Of a DNA stretch of 64,000 bases, positions 1-9,141 are shown in pieces. The stretch covers positions 81,895 to 145,894 of the forward strand of contig JAANMP010000006.1 in assembly GCA_011250595.1 (NCBI GenBank), in the 5' to 3' direction. The notes beneath the pieces were generated by a model that was not told the DNA's origin, ran no database searches, and worked only from the letters and a program-made list of their open reading frames with translations. Origin of the DNA: Bacillus sp. MM2020_1. GTDB taxonomy: Bacteria > Bacillota > Bacilli > Bacillales > Cytobacillaceae. The position numbers and the translations under genes are program-made. Every line of letters starts with the position of its first letter. The first letter of the stretch is position 1.

Positions 1-11
1 GGGCTACATAG

Positions 12-2405
12 TTGAAGAAGAAAAGCGGCTTAAAGGTCTTTTCCAGCGTCGCGGCTACTACGCTACTAGCGACGACATTATTCGCAGGCACTTTTGCTGG
101 GCCGAAAGCATCACCGGTGTTGGCCAAACAAGTATCTGCGGCAGAATCTGCTCCATTTGACCTGAATATTATTGATCAGGACAGGCTGGCGAAAGCATTA
201 CAGAAAAGAGGTCTAATTTCTAAGAATGCTAGTCAGGCAGAAGTAACAAAAGCTGTAAAAGCTTATATCAAAAAGAAGCAAGGTGAAAAGCCTGGCAAAA
301 CTGACAAAGCCCTTACCAAAGAACAAAAGGCTTTTGACAAAAAAGCAAAAGACTTCGTTACAAAGCAAAAGGACAAGCTAGCGAAGCAGCTTGAAAAAGG
401 GCACGAAAACTATAAAAAAGGCAAGCCAACTGGCGCCGTAAAAGTTGATTCTGCTAAACAAGCAAACTATAACGGCGATGTTCGTGAAGATAAAGTGCTT
501 GTATTACTAGTAGAGTATTCAGACTTTAAACACAATAATATTGATCAAGAACCGGGTTATATGTATGCAGACAACTTTAACAAAGAGCATTATGAAAAGA
601 TGCTGTTTGGTGATGAAGATTTCACCCTTTTCAATGGTGATAAAGTAAAGACCTTCAAACAATATTATGAAGAGCAGTCTGGTGGCAGCTATACTGTAGA
701 TGGTACAGTTACTGATTGGTTGACAGTACCAGGTACAGCAAAAGAGTATGGTGATGATAATCCAGAAGGTGGTCATGACAACCTAGCACCAAAGGGTCCT
801 CGTAATCTTGTAGCCGATTCCTTAAAAGCTGCAGTCGCATCGGGGCTTGATTTGTCTAATTTCGATGAATTTGACCAATATGATATGGACGGAGACGGCA
901 ATCAAAACGAGCCTGACGGATTGGTTGATCACTTGATGGTTCTTCATGCAGGTGTGGGTCAGGAAGCTGGCGGCGGAAAGCTTGGGGATGATGCGATCTG
1001 GTCTCACCGCTGGGATTTAGGTGGAGTATACGCGATTCCTAATACTACTGCAAAGGTAGATTATTGGGGCGGCAAGATGGGGGCATTTGACTACACAATT
1101 GAGCCTGAAGATGGTGCAGTCGGTGTATTTGCACACGAATATGGTCATGACTTAGGTGCTCCAGATGAGTATGATACTCAATATACTGGACATGGCGATA
1201 CTGTTTCTCAATGGTCAATCATGAGCGGCGGAAGCTGGAACGGTAAGATTGCTGGTACAGAAGCGCCAAGCTTCTCACCACAAGTTAAAGAATTCTATCA
1301 GAAAACAATTGGTGGTAACTGGGCTAATATTACGGAAGTAAACTATGCAGATATCGATAAAAATGGCCTTGCAGCTGTTGTTGACCAAAGTGTTACAAAA
1401 TCTAAGAACCCTGGTATCGTTAAGGTAAACCTTCCTGAAAAGAAAGTCCCTGGAATTGCTCCAGCATTTGGTGCTAAGTACTATTACAGTACGAAAGGCG
1501 ATAGCCTTGATACGGTACTAGAAACACCAGTGTTTGACTTAACAGGTGCTACCTCAGCTAAGTTCGATTACAAACAATGGTATGAAGTTGAAACTGACTA
1601 TGACTACCTATATGTAGATGCATATGTTGAAGGGGTTGAAAAACCAGTATCACTTGACGTTATTGGTGATGAGAACACTGCAGGTGGTTTGGAAACATCA
1701 CAAGGCAAGTGGTTAGATAAATCCCTTGACTTAAGCCAATTTGCAGGCAAAAAAGTGAAACTTGTTTTTGAATATGTAACTGACGGCGGACTAGCTCCAA
1801 ATGGTTTCGCTATGGATAATCTGCAACTAACAGTAGATGGCAATGTGACATTCTCTGATGATGCAGAAGGAACAGCGAAAGTTACATTAAACGGTTTCGA
1901 AGTATCTGACGGCTGGATTAAAAAGCCACATTACTATTACCTTGAGTGGAGAAACTATGCTGGCTCTGATACAGCATTGCAATTCTCTCGCGGTGTTAAG
2001 TATAATACTGGTTTAGTAGTTTGGTATGCTGATGATACGTTTACAGATAACTGGACAGGAATTCACCCAGGTGAAGGCTTCCTGAACGTAGTCGATGCGC
2101 ATCCTGAAGCAATCATGGGTACATTAAACGGCCAACCATCAACGAATCAAAGTGTAAGATATCAGGTTGCCGATGCAGCATTCTCTTTAGACAAGGCACC
2201 TGCATGGTATATTGATTCACCGACTCGTGGAATCTATGATTACAAAGGTCTTCCAGGTGTAACTGAATTTGATTCTACAAAGACTTACATTAACACAATT
2301 ATTCCTGATGCCGGAGTTAAAGTTCCAGCTCAGTACCCACTTAAGTTCCAAGTTATCGGCGAAGCGAAAGACAACTCCGCTGGTGCCGTTTGGATTCATA
2401 AGTAA
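12..2405 (+). CDS. inhA: Secreted zinc metalloprotease, immune inhibitor A (M6) family
   Basis: Extracellular peptidase; relatives in the Bacillus cereus group degrade host and self proteins. The TTG start is followed by a Lys-rich n-region, a hydrophobic stretch (about residues 9-30) and Ala-rich signal-peptidase sites near residues 38-45. A Lys-rich propeptide-like region follows to about residue 140. The zinc site HEYGH lies at residues 375-379 and is followed by LGAPDEYD, matching the M6 HEXXHxxGxxD pattern. An Asp-rich, calcium-loop-like [13 protein letters not shown] lies near residue 290. The 797-residue length matches full-length InhA proteins. Only 11 bases precede the start, so the ribosome site is not visible and the TTG start is provisional. 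Monocistronic, ending in a strong terminator shared with the convergent kinase gene. Confidence 0.88.
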   Translation: MKKKSGLKVFSSVAATTLLATTLFAGTFAGPKASPVLAKQVSAAESAPFDLNIIDQDRLAKALQKRGLISKNASQAEVTKAVKAYIKKKQGEKPGKTDKALTKEQKAFDKKAKDFVTKQKDKLAKQLEKGHENYKKGKPTGAVKVDSAKQANYNGDVREDKVLVLLVEYSDFKHNNIDQEPGYMYADNFNKEHYEKMLFGDEDFTLFNGDKVKTFKQYYEEQSGGSYTVDGTVTDWLTVPGTAKEYGDDNPEGGHDNLAPKGPRNLVADSLKAAVASGLDLSNFDEFDQYDMDGDGNQNEPDGLVDHLMVLHAGVGQEAGGGKLGDDAIWSHRWDLGGVYAIPNTTAKVDYWGGKMGAFDYTIEPEDGAVGVFAHEYGHDLGAPDEYDTQYTGHGDTVSQWSIMSGGSWNGKIAGTEAPSFSPQVKEFYQKTIGGNWANITEVNYADIDKNGLAAVVDQSVTKSKNPGIVKVNLPEKKVPGIAPAFGAKYYYSTKGDSLDTVLETPVFDLTGATSAKFDYKQWYEVETDYDYLYVDAYVEGVEKPVSLDVIGDENTAGGLETSQGKWLDKSLDLSQFAGKKVKLVFEYVTDGGLAPNGFAMDNLQLTVDGNVTFSDDAEGTAKVTLNGFEVSDGWIKKPHYYYLEWRNYAGSDTALQFSRGVKYNTGLVVWYADDTFTDNWTGIHPGEGFLNVVDAHPEAIMGTLNGQPSTNQSVRYQVADAAFSLDKAPAWYIDSPTRGIYDYKGLPGVTEFDSTKTYINTIIPDAGVKVPAQYPLKFQVIGEAKDNSAGAVWIHK

Positions 2406-2421
2406 AATATGATTTATAAAT

Positions 2422-2466
2422 AAAAAGGGAAAGACACTGTGTAAGTCTGGTGTCTTTCCCTTTTTT
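2422..2466. terminator. Bidirectional terminator between inhA and histidine kinase
   Basis: An A-run, the arm AGGGAAAGACAC, a 12-nt loop, the complementary arm and a T-run. It can end transcripts from both convergent genes. Confidence 0.9.
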
Positions 2467-2471
2467 GCGGA

Positions 2472-3833
2472 TTACAGAATGATCTCAAATTCTGTCCCAC
2501 GATCCGGGCTGCTTTTTACCGTAATTGTTCCTTTGTGGGCCTCCACTAATTGTTTCACAATCGCCAGCCCCAGCCCTGTTCCACCGAGCGCCCGAGTTCT
2601 GGATTTATCAACACGGTAAAATCGTTCAAATATTCGTGGTAAATCCTCTTCCGGAATGCCCTTTCCTTCATCTTTTAACGTCATATGAATCCTTTCGTTT
2701 ACCAAAGCTACATCGATGAAAATGCTTGTATTGGGTTCCGAATATTTCCGCGCATTATCAAGCAAATTTAGGATGACTTGCTCAAAACGGACCGGGTCAA
2801 TTTGAGCGTATAGATTATCCGGACACTCAAGGTGGAGTGACATACGATTCTCCTGAAGAGCGGGTGAAACTTTTTCAATCATCATTTCAAAATAAGGTAA
2901 TAAATGAATCACCTCTTTTTCAATCGAGAAAGTATTTTCATCCATTTTTGCGAGATTAAATAATTCCTTCACAAGTGTCGCCAGCTTACCGGTTTCTTCC
3001 ACAATAATTCCTAAATATTTATCTCTGTCCTCACTGTTTGTTTCTTGACGGCGGGCAATGTCAGCATAGCCCTTAATATAAGTCAGCGGCGTGCGGAGTT
3101 CATGAGAGATGCTTGCTAGAAACTCATTCCGATCATTTTTCAAAATTTCCAAATCGCTTGCTAACACCTTAATGGATTCTCCGAGCTCGCCGATTTCGTC
3201 TGTGCCAAGCTTTGGCAAGGATACAGTGAAATCCCCCCTGCTGATTCGTTTCGTTGCTTCACTCATTTGAATAAGCGGGTGCGTGACAAACCTTGTCAAA
3301 AAGACAATAATAATAATCATAAACAGAACAGAAAGCAGACCGGCAATCAGGAAATGCTGGTTAAGTCCTGAAATCAACTCTTTAATTTTTTGTGTAGTTT
3401 GGAACATATAGACATAACCTGTAATTTTCTTATCAACCGTTACTGGACTGATGGAGGCGATATAGGGAGCATTTTTCCAGTCATCTTCTAAGATTAATCC
3501 CTCATGCGGAATATTTTTCGGGACTGCTTTTATGATTTTTTTCATTTCATCTGTCACCTTATTGGATGACATAAAGATCGTTCCATCTGGCTTGGTTAAG
3601 ATGACTTGCGTATCCGTACTTGCTTCCATCATCGCGATATGTCTGATCGTATCGTTATGGAAAGAAGCCTCAAGGATCTCGCTGTGATTATTTCCACGTG
3701 TCTGAAGCGAAAATAGCTCTTCATGAACCCTGGAATGAATGATATTATTATGCAAGAAAAGCATCGAAATACATTCTAAGATAAATATTGCCATAAAAAA
3801 TAGTCCAGCTATTTTAACAGATATTTTATTCAT
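2472..3833 (-). CDS. HAMP-domain sensor histidine kinase (unpaired)
   Basis: Membrane sensor kinase. Counted from the ATG chosen here (3833): TM1 at about residues 5-27, an extracytoplasmic region of about 130 residues, TM2 at about 161-180, HAMP to about 232, HisKA with the phospho-acceptor His in SISHELRTP (H244), then HATPase_c with the N-box LLDNARKYS, DEGKGI and GGTGLGLAI. An in-frame GTG at 3845 sits only 4 nt after AAAGGAG. ATG 3833 lies 9 nt after GAGGTG and was preferred, but either is possible. It has no response regulator of its own and is divergent from a complete two-component pair, so it may feed into that regulator (inference). The sensed signal is unknown. Confidence 0.85.
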   Translation of the reverse strand: MNKISVKIAGLFFMAIFILECISMLFLHNNIIHSRVHEELFSLQTRGNNHSEILEASFHNDTIRHIAMMEASTDTQVILTKPDGTIFMSSNKVTDEMKKIIKAVPKNIPHEGLILEDDWKNAPYIASISPVTVDKKITGYVYMFQTTQKIKELISGLNQHFLIAGLLSVLFMIIIIVFLTRFVTHPLIQMSEATKRISRGDFTVSLPKLGTDEIGELGESIKVLASDLEILKNDRNEFLASISHELRTPLTYIKGYADIARRQETNSEDRDKYLGIIVEETGKLATLVKELFNLAKMDENTFSIEKEVIHLLPYFEMMIEKVSPALQENRMSLHLECPDNLYAQIDPVRFEQVILNLLDNARKYSEPNTSIFIDVALVNERIHMTLKDEGKGIPEEDLPRIFERFYRVDKSRTRALGGTGLGLAIVKQLVEAHKGTITVKSSPDRGTEFEIIL

Positions 3834-3939
3834 ATCAACATACACCTCACTCCTTTAAGCATACATTATAGTTTGCCGCAGGAGTGCCTCATTTTGTATC
3901 AATTTTTTAAAAAAGCTGGTGCCTGACACCTTTTCCCCC

Positions 3940-3972
3940 AAAAAAATAGGCGCCCCATCGACCGGGACGCCT
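3940..3972 (-). terminator. Minus-strand terminator-like hairpin in kinase leader
   Basis: On the minus strand the arms AGGCGtCCC and GGGgCGCCT enclose a 7-nt loop and are followed by ATTTTTTT. It lies upstream of the kinase start with no gene before it. A second hairpin, GGTGTCAGGCACC followed by AGC and a T-run, lies just downstream on the minus strand (about 3908-3932). The 366 bp between the divergent genes hold these, the inverted repeat at 4039-4087 and the regulator promoter area. Confidence 0.6.
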
Positions 3973-4038
3973 GAACTATATAAAAAAGAGAGGTTAAATT
4001 TGGGATGAGTAAGATGGTTGGGTACCAAATACTGCATC

Positions 4039-4087
4039 AATGAGGTAATAATAAAAACTTGGGAGTCCTTTTAGTTATTACCTCATT
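4039..4087. repeat. Perfect 13-bp inverted repeat, 23-nt spacer
   Basis: AATGAGGTAATAA at 4039-4051 and its exact complement at 4075-4087, between the divergent kinase and response-regulator genes. It could be an RNA hairpin or a protein site. No function is assigned. Confidence 0.7.
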
Positions 4088-4211
4088 CCTAACTACACTC
4101 ACATCTTACCGAGAAAGATTGAAGATGTTATGAAGAACTTGTGGTGAATTTGTGAAGTTACAAACATCACAGACTTGAAATGATATAGTTATTGTGTGGG
4201 GAGTGGTAAAA

Positions 4212-4922
4212 ATGAAGATATTATTAGTAGACGATGAACGTAGAATCATAGAAGTTCTTGAAGCCTATTTAGTACGAGAAGGCTATGAAATTCATAGCGC
4301 CGATAATGGAATCGATGCCTTGAAAAAAGTAAAATCACTAAACCCTGACTTAATTATATTAGATTTAATGCTGCCTGACATTTCCGGTGAAGAAGTTTGC
4401 CGCCTAGTTCGTAAAGAATCGGACGTACCCATTCTCATGCTGACCGCTAAGTCAGCTGAAGATGACCGTATCAACGGGATCGTCATGGGAGCAGATGATT
4501 ATTTAACCAAGCCGTTCAGCCCGCGCGAAGTCGTTGTTCGCGTTCAAGCTATTTTAAGACGTGTGAAGAAGAAGGAGAAAGTGGAACGACTTGAATTCAA
4601 TCGCAAAAAGCTTGTCATCGATTTAATAAAAAAAGAAGTAACCGTTAACGGAGACTACATTACCTTAACACCTATTGAATATAAGCTGTTAACCAATATG
4701 GCCGTGAATCCAGGCCGGGTTTACAGCCGGATGGATCTGCTTGAAAAGATTCAGGATGAAGGCATGTATTATGAAGGCTATGAACGCAGTGTGGATACCC
4801 ATATCAAAAATCTTCGAAAAAAAATTGAGATGGATTCACGGCAGCCGGATTTTATCGTGACAGTTTTCGGGATGGGTTACAAATTTGGAGGGGTATTAGA
4901 TGCTGCAAACGCTCCGGTCTAA
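4212..4922 (+). CDS. OmpR/PhoB-family response regulator
   Basis: DNA-binding regulator of a two-component system. The receiver domain (about 1-115) has the acidic pair D7-D8, phospho-acceptor D51 in ILDLMLPD, the T in MLTAKS and K in LTKPFSP. A winged-helix output domain (about 130-228) carries the typical LTPIEYKLL and ending VFGMGYKF. The ATG at 4212 has GGGGAG 8 nt upstream. A GTG six codons earlier overlaps that ribosome site and is rejected. The kinase gene at 4900 overlaps its end by 23 nt, so the two are translationally coupled partners. Two TTGTG motifs 11 bp apart near 4140-4158 upstream could be a regulator site (inference). Target genes are unknown. Confidence 0.9.
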   Translation: MKILLVDDERRIIEVLEAYLVREGYEIHSADNGIDALKKVKSLNPDLIILDLMLPDISGEEVCRLVRKESDVPILMLTAKSAEDDRINGIVMGADDYLTKPFSPREVVVRVQAILRRVKKKEKVERLEFNRKKLVIDLIKKEVTVNGDYITLTPIEYKLLTNMAVNPGRVYSRMDLLEKIQDEGMYYEGYERSVDTHIKNLRKKIEMDSRQPDFIVTVFGMGYKFGGVLDAANAPV

Positions 4923-6273
4923 AATACTCTTCTATTTAATACTTATCTCGATGATTGCCATTATCATTGTCAGCTTTTTTATCCAGTATGGGTTTGAAGA
5001 AAGTTTTAGCAGCTATTTAGATCACAATCGGGAAAAAAAGATTGATCGAATTATCACCGAAATTGAAAAAGATTATCAACTAAATGGTCATTTTACCAGT
5101 GACCCGGTATTTGGCCTATTGCACGAACATGCGATGACCGAGCAGCTTTATTTTCAATTGTATGATCGCTTCGGTCAATTGCAAATGGATTCCTCGAATA
5201 TCCGGGGCTTATTAAATAGCTTTGGATTAGCTGAACCTGCTCCAAACGGGGAAGAATGGCATTCCCAGACCTATACACTGAGAGTCGATAATCAGGTCAT
5301 TGGAAAACTCGTCGCCATTTATCCGAAGGGCTTAATTGATGATGAATATACGTTTATCCAAACGATTCAATTGTACATTTATGCTGCCGTTTGTTTGACG
5401 ATCGTGCTGGCAATTGTTTTCAGTATGCTTTTTTCGAAAAAGCTAACCTCCAGCTTACAGAAGCTATCCTTTGCGGCAAATGAGCTGCAGAATCATAATC
5501 TTGACATTCGCATCCCCTTATCAGGATTGCCAACGGAGGTAAAGGACATTGCCATCTCCTTTAATAATCTCGCGGTGTCGTTAGCCAAGGAAGAAAACCT
5601 AAGAAAGCATTTTACGGGCGATTTGGCTCATGAGCTCCGCACGCCGCTTGCGACACTCCGAAGTCAGATTGAAGCGTTTCAGGACGGCATTTGGGAGCCG
5701 ACTCCGCAGCGATTGCAGACCACACATGAAGAGTTAATGAGGTTAGTCAGGCTAGTTAATGAATTAGAAAAGCTTCTCGCAGCTGAAAATCCACAGATTC
5801 GGCTAGAAAAAATCGAATTAGATGCTGGAAGTGTACTGGCTGCTTTATTTGAGATGTTTTTGCCCTTGTTTAAAGAGAAGGGGGTTCAGCTCCAGATTGA
5901 AGAACCAGTGCAGGACGAACTGTTTGAGGCTGATAAGGATCGCTTAATGCAAATCCTTTCGAACATCCTAAATAATGCCCTAAAGTATACACCAGCTGGA
6001 AAAAATGTCACCATTTCTGTAGAAACCAATATGGACGGCTATGTTGGCTTCAAGATTCAAGACGAAGGATCAGGAATGGCAGAGGACGATATCCCTCATA
6101 TATTTGAACGCTTTTATCGTGGCGATAAATCAAGAGACCGCAAAACGGGGGGAGTCGGGATTGGCCTCTCGATTGTAAAAGCTTTAATGGATGCGCATAA
6201 GGGCGTCATTAAAGTGAAAAGCAAGTTAAATAAAGGTACGAGCGTTACCTTGTGGTTTCCAAAGGAAGATTAA
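4900..6273 (+). CDS. Sensor histidine kinase, partner of the upstream regulator
   Basis: Membrane histidine kinase of 457 residues. TM1 is at about 10-28, an extracytoplasmic domain at about 30-153, TM2 at about 156-178, then HAMP, HisKA with H244 in DLAHELRTP, and HATPase_c with the N-box ILNNALKYT, DEGSGMAEDD and GGVGIGLSI. The start has GGAGG 8-9 nt upstream and lies inside the end of the response regulator gene, as expected for a cognate pair. The signal is not evident from the sequence. Confidence 0.9.
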   Translation: MLQTLRSKILFYLILISMIAIIIVSFFIQYGFEESFSSYLDHNREKKIDRIITEIEKDYQLNGHFTSDPVFGLLHEHAMTEQLYFQLYDRFGQLQMDSSNIRGLLNSFGLAEPAPNGEEWHSQTYTLRVDNQVIGKLVAIYPKGLIDDEYTFIQTIQLYIYAAVCLTIVLAIVFSMLFSKKLTSSLQKLSFAANELQNHNLDIRIPLSGLPTEVKDIAISFNNLAVSLAKEENLRKHFTGDLAHELRTPLATLRSQIEAFQDGIWEPTPQRLQTTHEELMRLVRLVNELEKLLAAENPQIRLEKIELDAGSVLAALFEMFLPLFKEKGVQLQIEEPVQDELFEADKDRLMQILSNILNNALKYTPAGKNVTISVETNMDGYVGFKIQDEGSGMAEDDIPHIFERFYRGDKSRDRKTGGVGIGLSIVKALMDAHKGVIKVKSKLNKGTSVTLWFPKED

Positions 6274-6346
6274 CCCTGAATAACACAACAGCAGGCTGTA
6301 CAGTATGTAGTGGCCAAGAAAAGTAAAATAGAGGTAAATGTCATAC

Positions 6347-6389
6347 TAAAAAATGGCATCTTCCTACAATGGAGGGTGCCATTTTTTTT
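6347..6389. terminator. Bidirectional terminator after kinase operon
   Basis: An A-run, AATGGCATC paired imperfectly with GGGTGCCATT, and eight Ts. It serves the plus-strand kinase and the minus-strand gene remnant. Confidence 0.8.
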
Positions 6390-6395
6390 ATGAAA

Positions 6396-6602
6396 TTATT
6401 TTGCTCCAGTTGCGAAATTTCCCATTGAAATGGAGAGCCGATTCCAACTATTAATTTGATTAATTAAAATAACAAGATCTACATATTCCTTTTCACTAAA
6501 TTGTATACGCACTCGATTATAAAGATCATCAGGTACATGTTTAGTTGGAACTAACGTCACATGTTCAGTTAATTCTAATGCCAATTTTTCAGCGTCCGTG
6601 AA
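6396..6602 (-). pseudogene. Carboxymuconolactone decarboxylase-family remnant, C-terminal part
   Basis: The minus strand reads FTDAEK, then LALELTEHVTLVP, HVPDDLYNRV, FSEKEYVDL and INSWNRL before a stop. This is the C-terminal half of the AhpD/carboxymuconolactone decarboxylase family, 68 codons. Just upstream in the same frame is a TAG, and the expected preceding sequence (ending in a Trp-x-x-x-Pro-Phe region) is absent from this strand. It is found instead on the plus strand in the adjacent entry. No start codon with a ribosome site exists, so this is a broken gene. Confidence 0.85.
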
Positions 6603-6728
6603 CTAGTTAAAATCCGTGCTTCTCAAATTAATGGCTGTGCCTTTTGTATTAATATGCATACCTCTGATGCACGAAAAATGGGTGAAACGGAACAGCGTTT
6701 ATACTGCGTCAGCGCATGGAGTGATTGC
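6600..6728 (+). pseudogene. Carboxymuconolactone decarboxylase-family remnant, central part (inverted)
   Basis: The plus strand encodes ELVKIRASQINGCAFC, INMHTSDARKMGETEQRLY and ending AWSDC: the family core with the redox CxxC (CAFC) and following His. The N-terminal 40 or so residues are missing, as is everything after SDC. The missing continuation starts with FTDAEK on the opposite strand immediately to the left. The two pieces join at the protein level within about two residues, so a segment of about 130 bp is inverted relative to the rest. The N-terminal coding part is not present in the flanks. Confidence 0.85.
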
Positions 6729-6734
6729 GGTCAA

Positions 6735-6764
6735 CAAAAAAACAGCTCCAAAACGGAACTGTTA
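6735..6764 (-). terminator. Terminator of tupC
   Basis: On the minus strand AACAG-TCC pairs with GGA-CTGTT around a short loop, followed by seven Ts, directly after the tupC stop. Confidence 0.8.
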
Positions 6765-6765
6765 T

Positions 6766-7509
6766 TTAGCGGGCTACAGGATAAAACTTCTTCCACTCAT
6801 TTAGGAAGGACGCGGTGGAAGAATTCGGATGTTCGAGGACCATTGGAGTCAGTCCCACTTGTTTGACCTTACCATTTACGATGATGGCAAGCTTATTCGT
6901 CAGGTAATGGATCTCCATCAAATCATGGCTGACAAACACGGTCGTTGTTTGAGCCTCTTCGATAATACCCTTGAAATCTTCCATTAACCTTATTTTTGTA
7001 GGAAAATCTAAAGCAGAAAAGGGTTCATCTAAAAACAGAATCTCAGGCTCGACAATCATTGCTCGTGCTAAGTTGACCCGTTGTGCCTCGCCGCCGGATA
7101 GATAAAGCGCATTTTTTTTCGCTAGATGACTGACCGCAAACAATTCCATCCATTGTTCTACTTTTTCCTTGATGGTCGATTTTGGGACTTTTCTTAAGGT
7201 TAAACCAATCGCAATATTATCAAAAACGGTTCCATCTAACAGTAAGGATTGCTGGAGAGCAATTGAGAACTTCCTTCGCAACTCAAGCGGTGCATTTCCG
7301 TTGGGAATCGCCTGCCCGCGGTAAAGAATTTCACCACTCATTTGCTGGTCAAGAAATGCCAGCACCTTGAGGAGCGTACTTTTACCTGCACCATTGGGTC
7401 CCATGATGCCGAGAAATTCACCCGTCTCAATCTGAAATTCAGGAATATCAAGAATCATTTTACGCTGTGCTTGATAGGTTAGCTTTTTCAACTCCAGTAA
7501 CGGGCTCAT
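6766..7509 (-). CDS. tupC: Tungstate ABC transporter, ATP-binding protein
   Basis: Cytoplasmic ATPase of a TupABC-type importer, 247 residues. Walker A GPNGAGKST is near residues 36-44, the signature LSGGEAQR near 119-126, Walker B EILFLDEP just after, and the H-loop VFVSHD. Its start overlaps the permease gene end by 4 nt, so the subunits are coupled. Specificity for tungstate is inferred from the neighbouring TupA-like binding protein; molybdate cannot be excluded. Confidence 0.85.
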   Translation of the reverse strand: MSPLLELKKLTYQAQRKMILDIPEFQIETGEFLGIMGPNGAGKSTLLKVLAFLDQQMSGEILYRGQAIPNGNAPLELRRKFSIALQQSLLLDGTVFDNIAIGLTLRKVPKSTIKEKVEQWMELFAVSHLAKKNALYLSGGEAQRVNLARAMIVEPEILFLDEPFSALDFPTKIRLMEDFKGIIEEAQTTTVFVSHDLMEIHYLTNKLAIIVNGKVKQVGLTPMVLEHPNSSTASFLNEWKKFYPVAR

Positions 7510-8204
7510 GATATTCGCTTCCTTTGCTGTAAAAATGTTAACGCTGCAGTAATTAACAGGGCAACCGATAATAATATGAACGAGAGTGCTAAGGCAATAT
7601 CAAAATTCCCTTTTGAAACCTCCATCACAATCGTCGTCGTTAAGATGCGCGTGTCGCCTTGGATATTGCCGCCGACCATCATCGCGGCACCAACCTCAGC
7701 AATGACCCGGCCAAACCCGGCCATGATAGCCGCTATAATAGCGATTTTCAATTGCTTGATCAGTAACCATAAGGTCTGCAGCTTTGTTGCGCCAAGGGCT
7801 TTTATTTGCAAAAGCATTTTTTCACTAATTTGCTGAAAAGCCGAGCAGGTCAGACTCGTGACGATCGGTAAACTGACTAATATTTGGGCCATGACAATCG
7901 CAGTGGGTGAATAAAGAAGGGTTAGCCCTCCTAAAGGACCCGAGCGCCATAACAGCATCGTAATCCAAAGTCCGGCAACTACAGGAGGCAGCCCTAAACC
8001 AATATTGATGAACATTAGAAGCAGTCTACGGCCTTTGAATCTAGTTAATCCAAGAATAATTCCCAGCGGCAATCCTATCAGGGTGCTTATCAAAATGGAA
8101 ATAAGACACACTTTAAGAGTGAGCCAAGTAATCGCAAATACTTCTTGATCACCAGAAAGGATCATGTCTATTGCTTTTTTAAGTCCATCAATGAGTAAGT
8201 CCAT
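7506..8204 (-). CDS. tupB: Tungstate ABC transporter, permease
   Basis: Integral membrane permease with about five to six hydrophobic segments and the EAA-type loop around ISEKMLLQIKALGATKLQ. The ATG at 8204 (MDLLIDG) has GGAGG 8 nt upstream. A TTG five codons earlier overlaps that ribosome site and was rejected. It lies between the binding-protein gene and the ATPase gene in one minus-strand operon. Confidence 0.85.
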   Translation of the reverse strand: MDLLIDGLKKAIDMILSGDQEVFAITWLTLKVCLISILISTLIGLPLGIILGLTRFKGRRLLLMFINIGLGLPPVVAGLWITMLLWRSGPLGGLTLLYSPTAIVMAQILVSLPIVTSLTCSAFQQISEKMLLQIKALGATKLQTLWLLIKQLKIAIIAAIMAGFGRVIAEVGAAMMVGGNIQGDTRILTTTIVMEVSKGNFDIALALSFILLSVALLITAALTFLQQRKRIS

Positions 8205-8243
8205 CTCCAGTGCCTCCAAGATTTTCTATAGGTGTATAAACAG

Positions 8244-8266
8244 AAGGACCCTTAAATAAGGGCCTC
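8244..8266 (-). other. Intercistronic hairpin between tupA and tupB
   Basis: AGGaCCCTTA and TAAGGGcCT form a compact stem in the tupA-tupB gap with no full T-run on the minus strand. It could protect the upstream tupA message or partly terminate, giving more binding protein than permease (inference). Confidence 0.55.
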
Positions 8267-8274
8267 CTAGTCAA

Positions 8275-9141
8275 CTATTCTGTATATTTTTTAAATAATG
8301 ATTGACCATATTCCTTCTTACCGAATTCTTCAATCACATCTTGTGTTTTTGGATCTACCATAAATTCTACAAATTTTTCAGCATCTTTACTATTAATTTT
8401 ATCATGTTTTTCAGGATTTACTTGCATTACGTGATAGATATTCATTAAATCTTTGCCGCCTTCAACGACGATTTGAAGGGTGTCTAAATTTTTCTCTTGT
8501 GCCAACCATGTAGCTCGGTCCGTTAAGACGTAACCCTTTTTCTCAGCAGCTACTTGTAAGGTTTGACCCATGCCTTGTCCTGTTGAAACGTACCAATCAC
8601 CTGCTGGCTTAATGTTATCCATTTCCCAGATTCCCAGTTCCTTTTTATGTGTACCTGAATCGTCCCCACGAGAAACGAAAGTAGCCTTTGAATCTGCTAA
8701 TTTTTTGAAAGCAGCCATAATGTCATCGCCGCTAACACCAGCTGGGTTTTCCTTAGGTCCAACTAATATAAAATCATTATACATTACGCGTTTGTAGTTA
8801 ATCCCATCACCTGCATCAACCACTGCTTTTTCAGCTGCCGGAGCATGAACTAGAAGAGCGTCTGCTTCACCTTTTGTCCCCATTTCTAATGCTTGACCAG
8901 TACCTACAGCAATCGTTTTTACTTTGACGTTATTTTCTTTTTCAAACATTGGAATAATAACATCTAGTAAGCCGCTGTCCTGGGTACTTGTTGTAGTTGC
9001 TAGGATCATTTCAGTTGGTGCTGCTTTAGGTTCTTCCTTTTTCACTTTTTCTGCTGAATCTTTTGTGCCAGCATTTCCGCACGCTGCTAAAACTAACAGC
9101 ATCATCGCGAATAAGAATGCAAAATAACGATTTTTTAACAT
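8275..9141 (-). CDS. tupA: Tungstate-binding lipoprotein
   Basis: Extracytoplasmic substrate-binding protein of 288 residues. The signal ends in the lipobox VLAACG, with Cys about residue 21 as lipid anchor. The mature part has TTTSTQDSGLLD, the hallmark of TupA-type tungstate binders, then AVGTGQALEMG and SRGDDSGTHKKE, the anion-binding loops. GGAGG lies 10 nt upstream of the ATG. The start overlaps the regulator gene end by 7 nt, so regulator, binding protein, permease and ATPase form one operon. Confidence 0.88.
   Translation of the reverse strand: MLKNRYFAFLFAMMLLVLAACGNAGTKDSAEKVKKEEPKAAPTEMILATTTSTQDSGLLDVIIPMFEKENNVKVKTIAVGTGQALEMGTKGEADALLVHAPAAEKAVVDAGDGINYKRVMYNDFILVGPKENPAGVSGDDIMAAFKKLADSKATFVSRGDDSGTHKKELGIWEMDNIKPAGDWYVSTGQGMGQTLQVAAEKKGYVLTDRATWLAQEKNLDTLQIVVEGGKDLMNIYHVMQVNPEKHDKINSKDAEKFVEFMVDPKTQDVIEEFGKKEYGQSLFKKYTE

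Noticed and set aside
3916..3936. GGTGCCTGACACC as a dispersed repeat family in this window
   Set aside because: Only one intergenic copy is present; the similar string in fadA lies in conserved coding sequence.
3855..4040. 61-codon minus-strand frame before the kinase gene
   Set aside because: It runs through two terminator-like hairpins, lacks a ribosome site and has no recognisable protein features.
6598..6735. Site-specific invertible switch at the split gene
   Set aside because: No matching inverted repeats at the two borders and no recombinase gene nearby; treated as a decayed rearrangement.
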